A DNA stretch of 64,000 bases from Streptomyces chartreusis (GCF_008704715.1 NZ_CP023689.1:7254001-7318000); one strand, 5' to 3'. Counted from the first letter of the stretch, positions 44,405-52,745 are shown. Notes: generated from the letters alone by a model not told the origin. Numbers and translations are program-made.

Positions 44405-45730
44405 GTGATCTCCCGAATCGATCTGCGCGGCGACGCCCTCCCCGAGGGTCCGGCCCTGCGCGACCTGCTGCCCCGAGCCGACTTCGACGTCTCGGCCGCC
44501 CTGGAGAAGGTGCGTCCGATCTGCGAGGCCGTGCATCATCGGGGCGACGCGGCGCTGATCGACTTCGCGGAGAAGTTCGACGGGGTCAGGCTCGACCAGG
44601 TCCGGGTGCCCGCCGAGGCCCTCGACAAGGCCCTCGCGGAGCTCGACCCGGCCGTGCGCGCGGCCCTGGAGGAGTCCATCCGCCGCGCCCGTCTCGTGCA
44701 CCGCGCACAGCGCCGTGAGACCCACACGACCCAGGTCGTGCCGGGCGGCTCGGTGACCGAGAAGTGGGTGCCGGTCGACCGCGTGGGGCTGTACGCGCCC
44801 GGTGGCCGCTCCGTCTACCCGTCGTCCGTGATCATGAACGTGGTCCCGGCGCAGGAGGCCGGCGTCGAGTCCGTCGCGCTCGCCTCGCCCGCCCAGGCCG
44901 AGTTCGGGGGTCTGCCGCACCCGACGATCCTCGCCGCTTGCGCGCTGCTCGGCGTCGACGAGGTGTACGCCGCCGGCGGCGCCACGGCCGTCGCGATGTT
45001 CGCGTACGGCACCGAGTCCTGCCCGCCCGCCAACATGGTCACCGGCCCCGGCAACATCTGGGTCGCCGCCGCCAAGCGCTACTTCACCGGCAAGATCGGC
45101 ATCGACGCCGAGGCGGGCCCGACCGAGATCGCGATCCTGGCCGACGCCACCGCCGACCCGGTGCACGTCGCCGCCGACCTGATCAGCCAGGCCGAGCACG
45201 ACCCGCTGGCCGCCGCCGTCCTCGTCACGGACTCCCCGGAGCTCGCGGACGCGGTGGACAAGGAGCTGGAGCCGCAGGTCGCGGCCACCAGGCACATCGA
45301 CGACCGGATCGTGCCGGCCCTCAAGGGCAGGCAGTCCGCGATCGTCCTGGTCGACGGCGTCGACGAGGGCCTGAAGGTCGTGGACGCGTACGGCGCCGAG
45401 CACCTGGAGATCCAGACCGCCGACGCCGCCGCCGTGGCGGACCGCGTGCGCAACGCCGGCGCGATCTTCATCGGGCCCTGGGCACCGGTCTCGCTCGGCG
45501 ACTACGCCGCCGGCTCCAACCACGTCCTGCCCACCGGCGGCTGCGCCTGCCACTCCTCGGGCCTGTCCGTCCAGTCCTTCCTGCGCGGCATCCACATCGT
45601 CGACTACACGAAGGACGCGCTGGCCGAGGTCGCGCATCACGTGGTGACGCTGGCGGAGGCGGAGGACCTGCCGGCGCACGGCGCGGCGATCAAGGCCCGG
45701 TTCGGCTGGAAGGTACCCGAGAGCAAGTGA
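44405..45730 (+). CDS. hisD: histidinol dehydrogenase
   Basis: Catalyses the last two oxidations from L-histidinol to L-histidine with NAD+ and zinc. 441 residues; the family blocks VGLYAPGGRSVYPS, NMVTGPGNIWVAAAKR, DAEAGPTEIAILAD, QAEHDPL and GSNHVLPTGG are all present. GTG 44405 begins VISRIDLRG; the longer frame reaching upstream lacks family similarity. First gene of the his operon. It overlaps hisC by 4 bases (GTGA). Confidence 0.96.
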   Translation: MISRIDLRGDALPEGPALRDLLPRADFDVSAALEKVRPICEAVHHRGDAALIDFAEKFDGVRLDQVRVPAEALDKALAELDPAVRAALEESIRRARLVHRAQRRETHTTQVVPGGSVTEKWVPVDRVGLYAPGGRSVYPSSVIMNVVPAQEAGVESVALASPAQAEFGGLPHPTILAACALLGVDEVYAAGGATAVAMFAYGTESCPPANMVTGPGNIWVAAAKRYFTGKIGIDAEAGPTEIAILADATADPVHVAADLISQAEHDPLAAAVLVTDSPELADAVDKELEPQVAATRHIDDRIVPALKGRQSAIVLVDGVDEGLKVVDAYGAEHLEIQTADAAAVADRVRNAGAIFIGPWAPVSLGDYAAGSNHVLPTGGCACHSSGLSVQSFLRGIHIVDYTKDALAEVAHHVVTLAEAEDLPAHGAAIKARFGWKVPESK

Positions 45731-46833
45731 CAGGCATCGACGATCTCCCCGTACGGGACGAGCTGCGCGGCAAGTCCCCCTACGGCGCGCCCCAGTTGGA
45801 CGTCCCCGTACGGCTGAACACCAACGAGAACCCCTACCCGCTGCCCGAGCCGCTGGTCGAGCGGATCACCGAGCGCGTCCGCGAGGCGGCCCGCGACCTC
45901 AACCGCTACCCGGACCGGGACGCCGTCGAACTGCGCACCCGGCTCGCCGAGTACCTCAGCGACACCTCCGGCCACGAGGTCGGCCTGGCCAACGTCTGGG
46001 CGGCCAACGGCTCCAACGAGGTCATCCAGCAGCTTCTGCAGACCTTCGGCGGACCCGGGCGCACGGCGATCGGCTTCGAGCCGTCGTACTCGATGCACGC
46101 GCTCATCTCCCGCGGCACCGGCACGGGCTGGATCTCCGGCCCGCGAGGCGACGACTTCACGATCGACGTGGAGGCCGCCGGGCAGGCCATCGCCGAGCAC
46201 CGCCCCGACGTCGTGTTCATCACGACGCCCAACAACCCCACCGGCAACGCGGTCCCGCGCGAGACCGTCCTCGCGCTGTACGAGGCCGCGCAGGCCGCCA
46301 AGCCGTCGATGGTCGTGGTCGACGAGGCGTACATCGAGTTCAGCCACGGCGACTCGCTGCTGCCGCTGCTCGAAGGTCGGCCGAATCTCGTCGTCTCCCG
46401 GACGATGTCGAAGGCCTTCGGCGCCGCCGGTCTGCGCCTCGGCTACCTCGCCGCGCACCCGGCCGTGGTGGACGCCGTCCAGCTCGTACGGCTGCCCTAC
46501 CACCTGTCGGCCGTCACCCAGGCGACCGCGCTGGCCGCCCTGGAGCACACCGACACGCTGCTGAAGTACGTCGAGCAGCTGAAGTCCGAGCGGGACCGGC
46601 TGGTGCACGAACTGCGCGCGATCGGCTACGACGTCGTCGAGTCCGACGCGAACTTCGTGCAGTTCGGCAGGTTCGAGGACTCGCACACGACCTGGCAGAA
46701 GATCCTCGACCGGGGCGTCCTGGTCCGGGACAACGGCATCCCCGGTTGGCTGCGGGTGTCCGCCGGAACTCCCGACGAGAACGACGCGTTCCTCGACGCG
46801 GTACGTGAACTGAAGAAGGAGCAGAGCGCATGA
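45727..46833 (+). CDS. hisC: histidinol-phosphate aminotransferase
   Basis: PLP enzyme converting imidazole-acetol phosphate and glutamate to histidinol phosphate. 368 residues, fold-type I; motifs LNTNENPYPLPEP at the N terminus, TPNNPTGN, DEAYIEF and the PLP lysine in SRTMSKAFGAAGLRLGY (near residue 228). GTG 45727 overlaps the hisD stop and ATG of hisB overlaps its own stop, so three genes are joined by stop/start overlaps. The frame that runs back into hisD is not coding. Confidence 0.95.
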   Translation: MTGIDDLPVRDELRGKSPYGAPQLDVPVRLNTNENPYPLPEPLVERITERVREAARDLNRYPDRDAVELRTRLAEYLSDTSGHEVGLANVWAANGSNEVIQQLLQTFGGPGRTAIGFEPSYSMHALISRGTGTGWISGPRGDDFTIDVEAAGQAIAEHRPDVVFITTPNNPTGNAVPRETVLALYEAAQAAKPSMVVVDEAYIEFSHGDSLLPLLEGRPNLVVSRTMSKAFGAAGLRLGYLAAHPAVVDAVQLVRLPYHLSAVTQATALAALEHTDTLLKYVEQLKSERDRLVHELRAIGYDVVESDANFVQFGRFEDSHTTWQKILDRGVLVRDNGIPGWLRVSAGTPDENDAFLDAVRELKKEQSA

Positions 46834-47423
46834 GCCGCGTAGGCCGCATAGAGCGGGTGACGAAGGAGACCTCGGTCCTCGTCGAGATCGATCTCGACGG
46901 ATCCGGCAAGGTCGATGTGTCGACAGGCGTCGGCTTCTACGACCACATGCTCGACCAGCTCGGCCGGCACGGTCTGTTCGACCTGACCGTGAAGACCGAG
47001 GGTGATCTGCACATCGACTCCCACCACACCATCGAGGACACCGCCCTCGCGCTGGGCGCCGCCTTCAAGCAGGCCCTCGGCGACAAGGTGGGGATCTACC
47101 GCTTCGGCAACTGCACGGTCCCGCTGGACGAGTCCCTCGCCCAGGTCACCGTCGACCTCTCCGGCCGCCCCTACCTCGTGCACACCGAGCCCGAGAAGAT
47201 GGCGCCGATGATCGGCGAGTACGACACCACGATGACCCGGCACATCCTGGAGTCCTTCGTCGCCCAGGCCCAGATCGCGCTGCACGTGCACGTGCCGTAC
47301 GGGCGCAACGCCCACCACATCGTGGAGTGCCAGTTCAAGGCGCTGGCGCGGGCGCTGCGGTACGCGAGCGAGAAGGACCCGCGCGCGGCCGGCATCCTGC
47401 CTTCCACGAAGGGCGCGCTGTGA
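46830..47423 (+). CDS. hisB: imidazoleglycerol-phosphate dehydratase
   Basis: Mn-dependent dehydratase making imidazole-acetol phosphate. 197 residues, the single-function actinobacterial form without the histidinol phosphatase domain of E. coli HisB. Duplicate metal-site motifs are DSHHTIEDTALALG and NAHHIVECQFKALARAL. ATG at 46830 overlaps the hisC stop (ATGA). The histidinol phosphatase gene is not in this window. Confidence 0.96.
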   Translation: MSRVGRIERVTKETSVLVEIDLDGSGKVDVSTGVGFYDHMLDQLGRHGLFDLTVKTEGDLHIDSHHTIEDTALALGAAFKQALGDKVGIYRFGNCTVPLDESLAQVTVDLSGRPYLVHTEPEKMAPMIGEYDTTMTRHILESFVAQAQIALHVHVPYGRNAHHIVECQFKALARALRYASEKDPRAAGILPSTKGAL

Positions 47424-47584
47424 ACGGGCTGTCCACCGTCCTGATCGTCGTCGGCCTCTTCCTCGTCGGCGGCATCATCTCCTTCGCCAAGCAGGGGATG
47501 CCGAAGAGCCTCATCACACTGCTCTCGATAGGCGCCGCGATGTGTCTCGTCGCGGGCGTCCTGAGGCTGGAGGTGTGGAATTGA
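47420..47584 (+). CDS. 54-residue membrane protein inside the his operon
   Basis: Two hydrophobic helices (about residues 3-22 and 31-50) joined by a short basic loop FAKQGMPKS, so a hairpin membrane protein. Its GTG overlaps the hisB stop (GTGA) and its TGA overlaps the hisH TTG start (TTGA), so it is translated as part of the operon. The gap would otherwise be long between hisB and hisH. I know of no function; it may localise or modulate the HisH/HisF enzyme or be an unrelated passenger. Confidence 0.8.
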   Translation: MNGLSTVLIVVGLFLVGGIISFAKQGMPKSLITLLSIGAAMCLVAGVLRLEVWN

Positions 47585-48219
47585 GCACCAAGAAGGTCGT
47601 GGTCTTCGACTACGGCTTCGGCAATGTGAGGTCGGCCGAACGCGCACTCGCGCGCGCGGGGGCCGACGTCGAGATCACCCGTGACTTCGACCGGGCCATG
47701 AACGCCGACGGGCTCCTTGTGCCGGGCGTCGGCGCCTTCGCGGCCTGCATGCAGGGGCTCACCGAGGCCCGCGGCGACTGGATCATCGACCGCCGGCTGT
47801 CCGGCGGGCGCCCCGTGATGGGCATCTGCGTCGGCATGCAGATCCTGTTCGCGCGCGGCATCGAGCACGGCGTCGAGACCGAGGGCCTCGGCGAGTGGCC
47901 GGGCTCGGTGGAGCCGGTGCAGGCCGACGTCGTGCCCCACATGGGCTGGAACACCGTGGACGTGCCGCCCGGCAGCGAGCTGTTCGCCGGCCTGGACGCG
48001 GACGCGCGCTTCTACTTCGTGCACTCCTACGCCGTCCAGGACTGGACCCTGGAGACCGCCAACCCGCTGATGACCGCCCCGCTGGTCACCTGGTCGACGC
48101 ACGGCAAGCCCTTCGTGGCCGCCGTGGAGAACGGCGCCCTGTGGGCCACGCAGTTCCACCCCGAGAAGTCCGGCGACGCCGGAGCGCAGCTGCTCACCAA
48201 CTGGATCGGAACCCTGTAG
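47581..48219 (+). CDS. hisH: imidazole glycerol phosphate synthase subunit HisH
   Basis: Glutaminase subunit that feeds ammonia to HisF. 212 residues, class-I amidotransferase: nucleophile Cys in GICVGMQILF (near residue 82) and His/Glu in FHPEKSG near the C terminus. The only start that fits the conserved VVVFDYGFGNVRS is TTG at 47581, which overlaps the preceding stop (TTGA). TTG starts are rare here and with coupling should limit its output. Five bases separate it from priA. Confidence 0.94.
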   Translation: MSTKKVVVFDYGFGNVRSAERALARAGADVEITRDFDRAMNADGLLVPGVGAFAACMQGLTEARGDWIIDRRLSGGRPVMGICVGMQILFARGIEHGVETEGLGEWPGSVEPVQADVVPHMGWNTVDVPPGSELFAGLDADARFYFVHSYAVQDWTLETANPLMTAPLVTWSTHGKPFVAAVENGALWATQFHPEKSGDAGAQLLTNWIGTL

Positions 48220-48223
48220 AGAC

Positions 48224-48946
48224 ATGGCCAAGCTCGAACTCCTCCCCGCTGTCGACGTCCGTGACGGTCAGGCCGTCCGCCTCGTGCACGGCGAGTCCGG
48301 TACCGAGACGTCCTACGGCTCCCCGCTGGAGGCCGCCCTCGCCTGGCAGCGCTCCGGCGCCGAGTGGCTGCACCTGGTCGACCTGGACGCCGCGTTCGGC
48401 ACCGGCGACAACCGCGAGCTGATCGCCGAGGTCGCGAGGGCGATGGACATCAAGGTCGAGCTGTCCGGCGGCATCCGCGACGACGCCTCGCTGGCCGCCG
48501 CGCTCGCCACCGGCTGCACGCGCGTGAACCTCGGCACGGCCGCCCTGGAGACCCCGGAGTGGGTCGCCAAGGTCATCGCCGAGCACGGCGACAAGATCGC
48601 CGTCGGTCTCGACGTACGCGGCACGACCCTGCGCGGCCGCGGCTGGACCCGCGACGGCGGCGACCTCTACGAGACGCTGGAGCGCCTCAACAACGAGGGC
48701 TGCGCCCGCTACGTCGTCACGGACATCGCCAAGGACGGCACCCTCCAGGGCCCCAACCTGGAGCTGCTGAAGAACGTGTGCGCGGCGACGGACCGCCCGG
48801 TCGTGGCCTCCGGCGGCGTGTCCTCGCTGGACGACCTGCGGGCCATCGCCGAGCTGGTGCCGCTCGGTGTCGAGGGCTCCATCGTCGGGAAGGCCCTGTA
48901 CGCGAAGGCGTTCACCCTGGAAGAGGCCCTGGAGGCTGTGCTGTGA
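48224..48946 (+). CDS. priA: phosphoribosyl isomerase PriA (HisA/TrpF bifunctional)
   Basis: (beta/alpha)8 isomerase, 240 residues. It converts ProFAR to PRFAR for histidine; in Streptomyces and mycobacteria the same enzyme also isomerises phosphoribosyl anthranilate for tryptophan. Catalytic Asp residues are in LLPAVDVRDGQ and VTDIAKDGT, and the RGRGWTRDGGDL loop with its Trp and Arg is the PriA hallmark that allows both substrates. No trpF is present in the trp genes 4-10 kb downstream, which supports dual function. Confidence 0.93.
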   Translation: MAKLELLPAVDVRDGQAVRLVHGESGTETSYGSPLEAALAWQRSGAEWLHLVDLDAAFGTGDNRELIAEVARAMDIKVELSGGIRDDASLAAALATGCTRVNLGTAALETPEWVAKVIAEHGDKIAVGLDVRGTTLRGRGWTRDGGDLYETLERLNNEGCARYVVTDIAKDGTLQGPNLELLKNVCAATDRPVVASGGVSSLDDLRAIAELVPLGVEGSIVGKALYAKAFTLEEALEAVL

Positions 48947-48975
48947 CTGTCCCGAAAATGGATGCAGTGTCATGA
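48943..48975 (+). CDS. 10-codon bridging mini-ORF between priA and ridA
   Basis: GTG overlaps the priA stop (GTGA) and the TGA overlaps the ATG of the next gene (ATGA). The peptide is VTVPKMDAVS. As at 38.3 kb, it may carry ribosomes across a 25-base gap to keep translation coupled. It is very short, so chance is a serious alternative. Confidence 0.25.
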   Translation: MTVPKMDAVS

Positions 48976-49376
48976 CGTCCGATGCCGTGCGGCGGGTGCA
49001 GAGCGGGAGTGCCTGGGAAGAGTCCTTCGGCTTCGCACGTGCCGTCGCGGCGGGCGACCGCGTGCTGGTGGCGGGCACCACGTCCTTCAAGGGTCAGGTG
49101 CTGTACGGGGAGGGCGACCCGTACGAGCAGGCCAAGGTGGCCTTCACCAGCGCGATCGAGGCGATCGGCGAGTTCGGGCTCGGAGTCGGGTCCGTGATCC
49201 GCACCCGGATGTTCCTGACGCATCTGCGGGACGTGGACGAGGCGGGCCGGGCCCACAAGGAGATCTTCGACGCGGTGCGACCGGTGTCGACCCTGCTGGT
49301 CGTGGAGGGTTTCGTCGACCCGCGCATCCTGGTCGAAGTAGAGCTAGAGGCATACAGAGGAGCCGTGGATTCATGA
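48972..49376 (+). CDS. RidA-family protein
   Basis: 134-residue YjgF/YER057c/UK114-family protein. RidA enzymes hydrolyse reactive enamine/imine intermediates from PLP enzymes. Visible blocks are GDRVLVAGTTSF, DVDEAGRAHKEIF and a final VEVELEA. The usual active-site Arg is in VIRTRMFLTHLRD. It lies between priA and hisF and overlaps hisF (ATGA), suggesting protection of his enzymes or removal of side products, though this is inferred. Confidence 0.88.
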   Translation: MTSDAVRRVQSGSAWEESFGFARAVAAGDRVLVAGTTSFKGQVLYGEGDPYEQAKVAFTSAIEAIGEFGLGVGSVIRTRMFLTHLRDVDEAGRAHKEIFDAVRPVSTLLVVEGFVDPRILVEVELEAYRGAVDS

Positions 49377-50128
49377 CCCTGGCGGTCCGAGTCATCCCCT
49401 GCCTGGACGTGGACAACGGCCGGGTCGTCAAGGGCGTCAACTTCCAGAACCTGCGCGACGCGGGCGACCCCGTCGAGATGGCCAAGGTGTACGACGCCGA
49501 GGGCGCCGACGAGCTGACGTTCCTGGACATCACCGCCTCGTCGGGCAACCGCGAGACGACGTACGACGTGGTGCGCCGCACCGCCGAGCAGGTGTTCATC
49601 CCGCTGACGGTCGGCGGCGGCGTCCGTACGGCCGAGGACGTCGACAAGCTGCTGCGCGCGGGTGCGGACAAGGTGGGCGTCAACACCGCCGCCATCGCCC
49701 GCCCCGACCTGATCCGTGAGATCGCGGAGCGGTTCGGACGGCAGGTGCTGGTGCTGTCGGTCGACGCCCGCCGCACGCCCGAGGGCACCTTCGAGGTGAC
49801 CACCCACGGCGGCCGCAAGGGCACCGGCATCGACGCCGTCGAGTGGGCACACCGGGCCGCCGAGCTGGGCGCGGGCGAGATCCTGCTCAACTCGATGGAC
49901 GCCGACGGCACCAAGGACGGCTACGACCTGGAGATGATCCAGGCCGTCCGGGGGCACGTGACGGTTCCGGTGATCGCGTCCGGCGGCGCCGGCAAACTCG
50001 CCGACTTCTCGCCGGCCGTCGAGGCCGGCGCGGACGCGGTGCTGGCCGCCTCGGTCTTCCACTTCGGCGATCTGCGGATAGGCGAGGTGAAGGACGCGCT
50101 GCGGACGGCCGGTCACCCCGTGAGGTGA
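49373..50128 (+). CDS. hisF: imidazole glycerol phosphate synthase subunit HisF
   Basis: Cyclase subunit that joins PRFAR and ammonia to give IGP and AICAR. 251 residues, (beta/alpha)8 barrel; catalytic Asp residues in IPCLDVDNGRVVKG (near 11) and LSVDARR (near 130), phosphate site GGGVRTAED and ASGGAGKLADF. ATG 49373 overlaps the RidA stop. Last gene of the operon; a hairpin follows 17 bases later. Confidence 0.96.
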   Translation: MTLAVRVIPCLDVDNGRVVKGVNFQNLRDAGDPVEMAKVYDAEGADELTFLDITASSGNRETTYDVVRRTAEQVFIPLTVGGGVRTAEDVDKLLRAGADKVGVNTAAIARPDLIREIAERFGRQVLVLSVDARRTPEGTFEVTTHGGRKGTGIDAVEWAHRAAELGAGEILLNSMDADGTKDGYDLEMIQAVRGHVTVPVIASGGAGKLADFSPAVEAGADAVLAASVFHFGDLRIGEVKDALRTAGHPVR

Positions 50129-50145
50129 CGCCGGTCGGAGTCCTG

Positions 50146-50172
50146 AGCCCCGGTCACCGAGTGGCCGGGGCT
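50146..50172 (+). terminator. his operon terminator
   Basis: AGCCCCGGTCAC (50146-50157) pairs with GTGGCCGGGGCT (50161-50172), one T-G pair, three-base loop, followed by TTCT. Confidence 0.82.
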
Positions 50173-50189
50173 TTCTCACGGGGAGATGC

Positions 50190-50231
50190 AAAAGGAAAGT
50201 TGCGCAAAATATGTTGTGCAATTTTTCTTTT
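50190..50231 (+). promoter_or_regulatory. AT-rich palindromic operator upstream of the ArsR-type gene
   Basis: Two self-complementary octamers, TTGCGCAA (50200-50207) and TTGTGCAA (50214-50221), lie 14 bases apart centre to centre. They are flanked by AAAAGGAAA (50190-50198) and TTTTTCTTTT (50222-50231), which are near-complementary. It ends 17 bases before the start codon. This is the AT-richest spot in the window and fits a dimeric winged-helix repressor binding its own promoter. Confidence 0.7.
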
Positions 50232-50248
50232 GTATCTACGGTGAGGGC

Positions 50249-50839
50249 ATGACAGGCAAGGAGAGAGACCGCCGGATCACGGACCTGGGCACGCTGAAGG
50301 CCCTGGCCCATCCGCTGCGGATGAACCTGATCCGGGCCCTGACGATCAGGCGCGTCGCCACCGCCTCACAGCTCGCCGAGCAGGTCGACGAGGCCGTCTC
50401 GCTGGTCAGCTACCACCTGCGCAAACTCGCCGAGCACGGACTCATCGAGGAGGCGGAGCCGCAGAGCGGCGACGGCCGCGAGCGCTGGTGGCAGCCCGCC
50501 TCGGACGGCGTGCACATCCGCGACGAGGACTTCCGGGACGCCCCGGAAAAGGCGGCCGCACACACCGCGGCGAGCCGGCTCTTCGCCGAGCAGCGCACCG
50601 AGATGTACCGCCGCTGGCTCGACGAGCGCGCCCACTGGGGCCCCGAGTGGAACCGGGCCGCCGAGTCCTCCGAGTCCAACCTCCGCCTCACGGCCGACGA
50701 ACTGACCGAGCTGAACAAGGAGTTGCTGGCCCTGCTGCGCCGCTACGACGAGCAGGGACGGGCCGCCGAGGCCGCCGGCGACACCGACGGCCGCGCGAAC
50801 GTCGCGGTGCACACGTACACCTTCCCGTTCCGGCCCTGA
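50249..50839 (+). CDS. ArsR-family winged-helix transcriptional regulator
   Basis: 196 residues. The N-terminal winged helix (about 10-85) reads LKALAHPLRMNLIRAL and QVDEAVSLVSYHLRKLAEHGLIEE, the HTH_20/ArsR type. A longer C-terminal helical part (LFAEQRTEMYRRWLDER) has no obvious metal-binding Cys cluster, so a metal sensor is unlikely. ATG 50249 follows GAGGGC very closely. It is 10 bases from the MFS transporter gene, and probably represses both through the palindrome at 50190-50231. Confidence 0.88.
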   Translation: MTGKERDRRITDLGTLKALAHPLRMNLIRALTIRRVATASQLAEQVDEAVSLVSYHLRKLAEHGLIEEAEPQSGDGRERWWQPASDGVHIRDEDFRDAPEKAAAHTAASRLFAEQRTEMYRRWLDERAHWGPEWNRAAESSESNLRLTADELTELNKELLALLRRYDEQGRAAEAAGDTDGRANVAVHTYTFPFRP

Positions 50840-50849
50840 GAGGACCGAC

Positions 50850-52106
50850 GTGCCTTCGACGCTCACCGCACCCGGGACCGCACCGGTCGCCGAGCGGCCC
50901 GCCCACCGCGACCCCAACGTGCTGCGCTGGCTCGCCGCCTACACCTCCTCGATGATCGGCGACAGCGTCTACTACATCGCTCTGTCCTGGGCGGCCGTGC
51001 AGTCCGGTTCGCCGTCGCAGGCCGGAGTGGTCATGGCGGTCAGTGCCCTGCCCCGGGCCCTGCTGATGCTGGGCGGGGGAGTGATCGCCGACCGGCTCGG
51101 GCCGCGCAGGGTCGTCATCGGCAGTGACGCGGTGCGGTGCGCGGCCGTCCTCGCGGCGGCGGCGCTGCTGTTCCTCACCACCCCGGGCCTGTGGCCGCTG
51201 GCCGCGCTCGCCCTGGTCTTCGGCACCGTCGACGCGGTGTTCATGCCGGCCGTGGGCGCGCTCCCCGCGCGCGTGACGACCCGCGGCCAGCTCGCGCGCG
51301 TGCAGGGCATGCGGGGGCTGGGCATCCGCTTCGCGAGCGTCGTCGGCGCTCCGCTCGGCGGACTCGCGGTCGCGGCCGGCGGCGCGGCGGCCGCGTTCGG
51401 CCTCGCCGGCCTGCTGATCGCCGTGTCGCTGCCACTGCTGATCTCCGTACGGGTGCGGGAGCTGCCCGCGGACGACACGCCGGCCGCCCGGCGCGGCACC
51501 GCCTGGCGCGATCTGACGGCCGGCCTCGGCCACATCCGCCGCCACCGGGTGCTCGCGCCGCTCATCCTCGCCATCGCCCTAGGTGACCTCGGCTTCGTCG
51601 GCCCGCTCAACGTCGGCCTGACCCTGCTCGCCGACGAGCGGGGCTGGGGCGCCTCGGGAATGGGCTGGGTACTCGCCGGTTTCGGCGTCGGCGCGGGCGC
51701 CGTGTCCCTGCTGCTGACCGTGCGCGGACGCCTGCCGCGCGCCGGGCAGGTGGCCGGGTGCGCGATCCTCGCCGGGTCGTGCGCGATCGGCGCCCTGGCC
51801 TTCGTGCCCGGCGTGGCCGCGGCCGTCGGGGTCGCCCTGCTCATCGGACTGCTCGCCGGGCTCAGCGGCGCCATGTGCGGCGCCCTGCTGCAAACGCAGA
51901 CCGACGCCGCCTATCTGGGACGCGTCACCGCGGTCTCCGGGCTGGTCAGCCTCGGATTCGCGCCCCTGAGCATGCCGCTGTCCGCCGCCGCCATCGGCCT
52001 GTGGGGCACCGGCCCGGTCTTCGTGGCCAGCGCGGCGGTGTGCGGGCTGGGCGGAGTCATCGCCCTGAGTGTGCCCGGCCTGCGCCGCGCCGAACTGCCG
52101 AAGTGA
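50850..52106 (+). CDS. MFS transporter
   Basis: 418-residue major facilitator with about 12 helices. The loop 2-3 motif reads GGVIADRLGPRRVVI, the classical MFS signature, and the fold resembles drug-efflux transporters of the MdtH/enterobactin-exporter type. GTG start with GAGAGGACC upstream. Ten bases after the ArsR-type gene, a regulator-exporter pair that suggests substrate-induced efflux. Substrate unknown. Convergent with the next gene, only three bases apart. Confidence 0.9.
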   Translation: MPSTLTAPGTAPVAERPAHRDPNVLRWLAAYTSSMIGDSVYYIALSWAAVQSGSPSQAGVVMAVSALPRALLMLGGGVIADRLGPRRVVIGSDAVRCAAVLAAAALLFLTTPGLWPLAALALVFGTVDAVFMPAVGALPARVTTRGQLARVQGMRGLGIRFASVVGAPLGGLAVAAGGAAAAFGLAGLLIAVSLPLLISVRVRELPADDTPAARRGTAWRDLTAGLGHIRRHRVLAPLILAIALGDLGFVGPLNVGLTLLADERGWGASGMGWVLAGFGVGAGAVSLLLTVRGRLPRAGQVAGCAILAGSCAIGALAFVPGVAAAVGVALLIGLLAGLSGAMCGALLQTQTDAAYLGRVTAVSGLVSLGFAPLSMPLSAAAIGLWGTGPVFVASAAVCGLGGVIALSVPGLRRAELPK

Positions 52107-52109
52107 CCC

Positions 52110-52745
52110 TCAGATCCCCAGCTGCTTGCCCTCGTGCAGCTTGGCGATGGCGTTCTCGTCGCCGTCCAGCTCGACCTTGGCGGCGTTCTGCCGGCCGTAG
52201 GCGAACATCAGCAGCTCCGACGGCTCGCCGGTCACCGTGACGACCGGCGCGCCCTTGTGGGCCACCGCCGTCTGGCCGTCCGGGCGGCGCAGCACCAGAC
52301 CCGTGGGCGCGGAGCGGCCCACCAGGCGCGCGGAGCGCTCCAGACGGGACCACAGGGCGTCCTGGAAGACCGGGTCGAGCTCGCGCGGCGTCCAGTCCGG
52401 CTGGGCCCGGCGGACGTCCTCGGTGTGGACGTAGAACTCGATCGTGTTCGACGCCTCGTCGATCTGCTTGAGCTGGAAGGGCGAGAAGCGCGGCGGGCCG
52501 GTGCGGATGAGCCGGATCAGCTCCTCGTACGGCTTCGCGGCGAACTCCTCCATCGCCTTGTCCAGGCGCGGGGCGAGCGGCTTGATCAGCAGACCGGCGG
52601 CGGCGTCGGGGCGGCGCTCGCGCACCACCACGTGCGCGGCCAGCTCACGGGTCTGCCAGCCCTCGCAGAGGGTGGGGGCCTCGGGGCCCTCGGCCTCCAA
52701 GAGGTCGGAGAGCAGAAGTCGTTCACGCTGGGCGAAGGTCGACAT
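52110..52745 (-). CDS. TIGR03085/MDMPI-type metal-binding protein
   Basis: 211-residue protein of the DinB-like mycothiol maleylpyruvate isomerase N-terminal superfamily, TIGR03085 type. The first half reads LCEGWQTRELAAHVVVRERRPDAA, with His and other likely metal ligands; NTIEFYVHTEDVRRAQ supplies the second metal-site His. The C-terminal part ends VELDGDENAIAKLHEGKQLGI. A mycothiol-dependent role is possible given the lineage but unproven. TAGGCT ends 6 bases before its ATG. Confidence 0.82.
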   Translation of the reverse strand: MSTFAQRERLLLSDLLEAEGPEAPTLCEGWQTRELAAHVVVRERRPDAAAGLLIKPLAPRLDKAMEEFAAKPYEELIRLIRTGPPRFSPFQLKQIDEASNTIEFYVHTEDVRRAQPDWTPRELDPVFQDALWSRLERSARLVGRSAPTGLVLRRPDGQTAVAHKGAPVVTVTGEPSELLMFAYGRQNAAKVELDGDENAIAKLHEGKQLGI

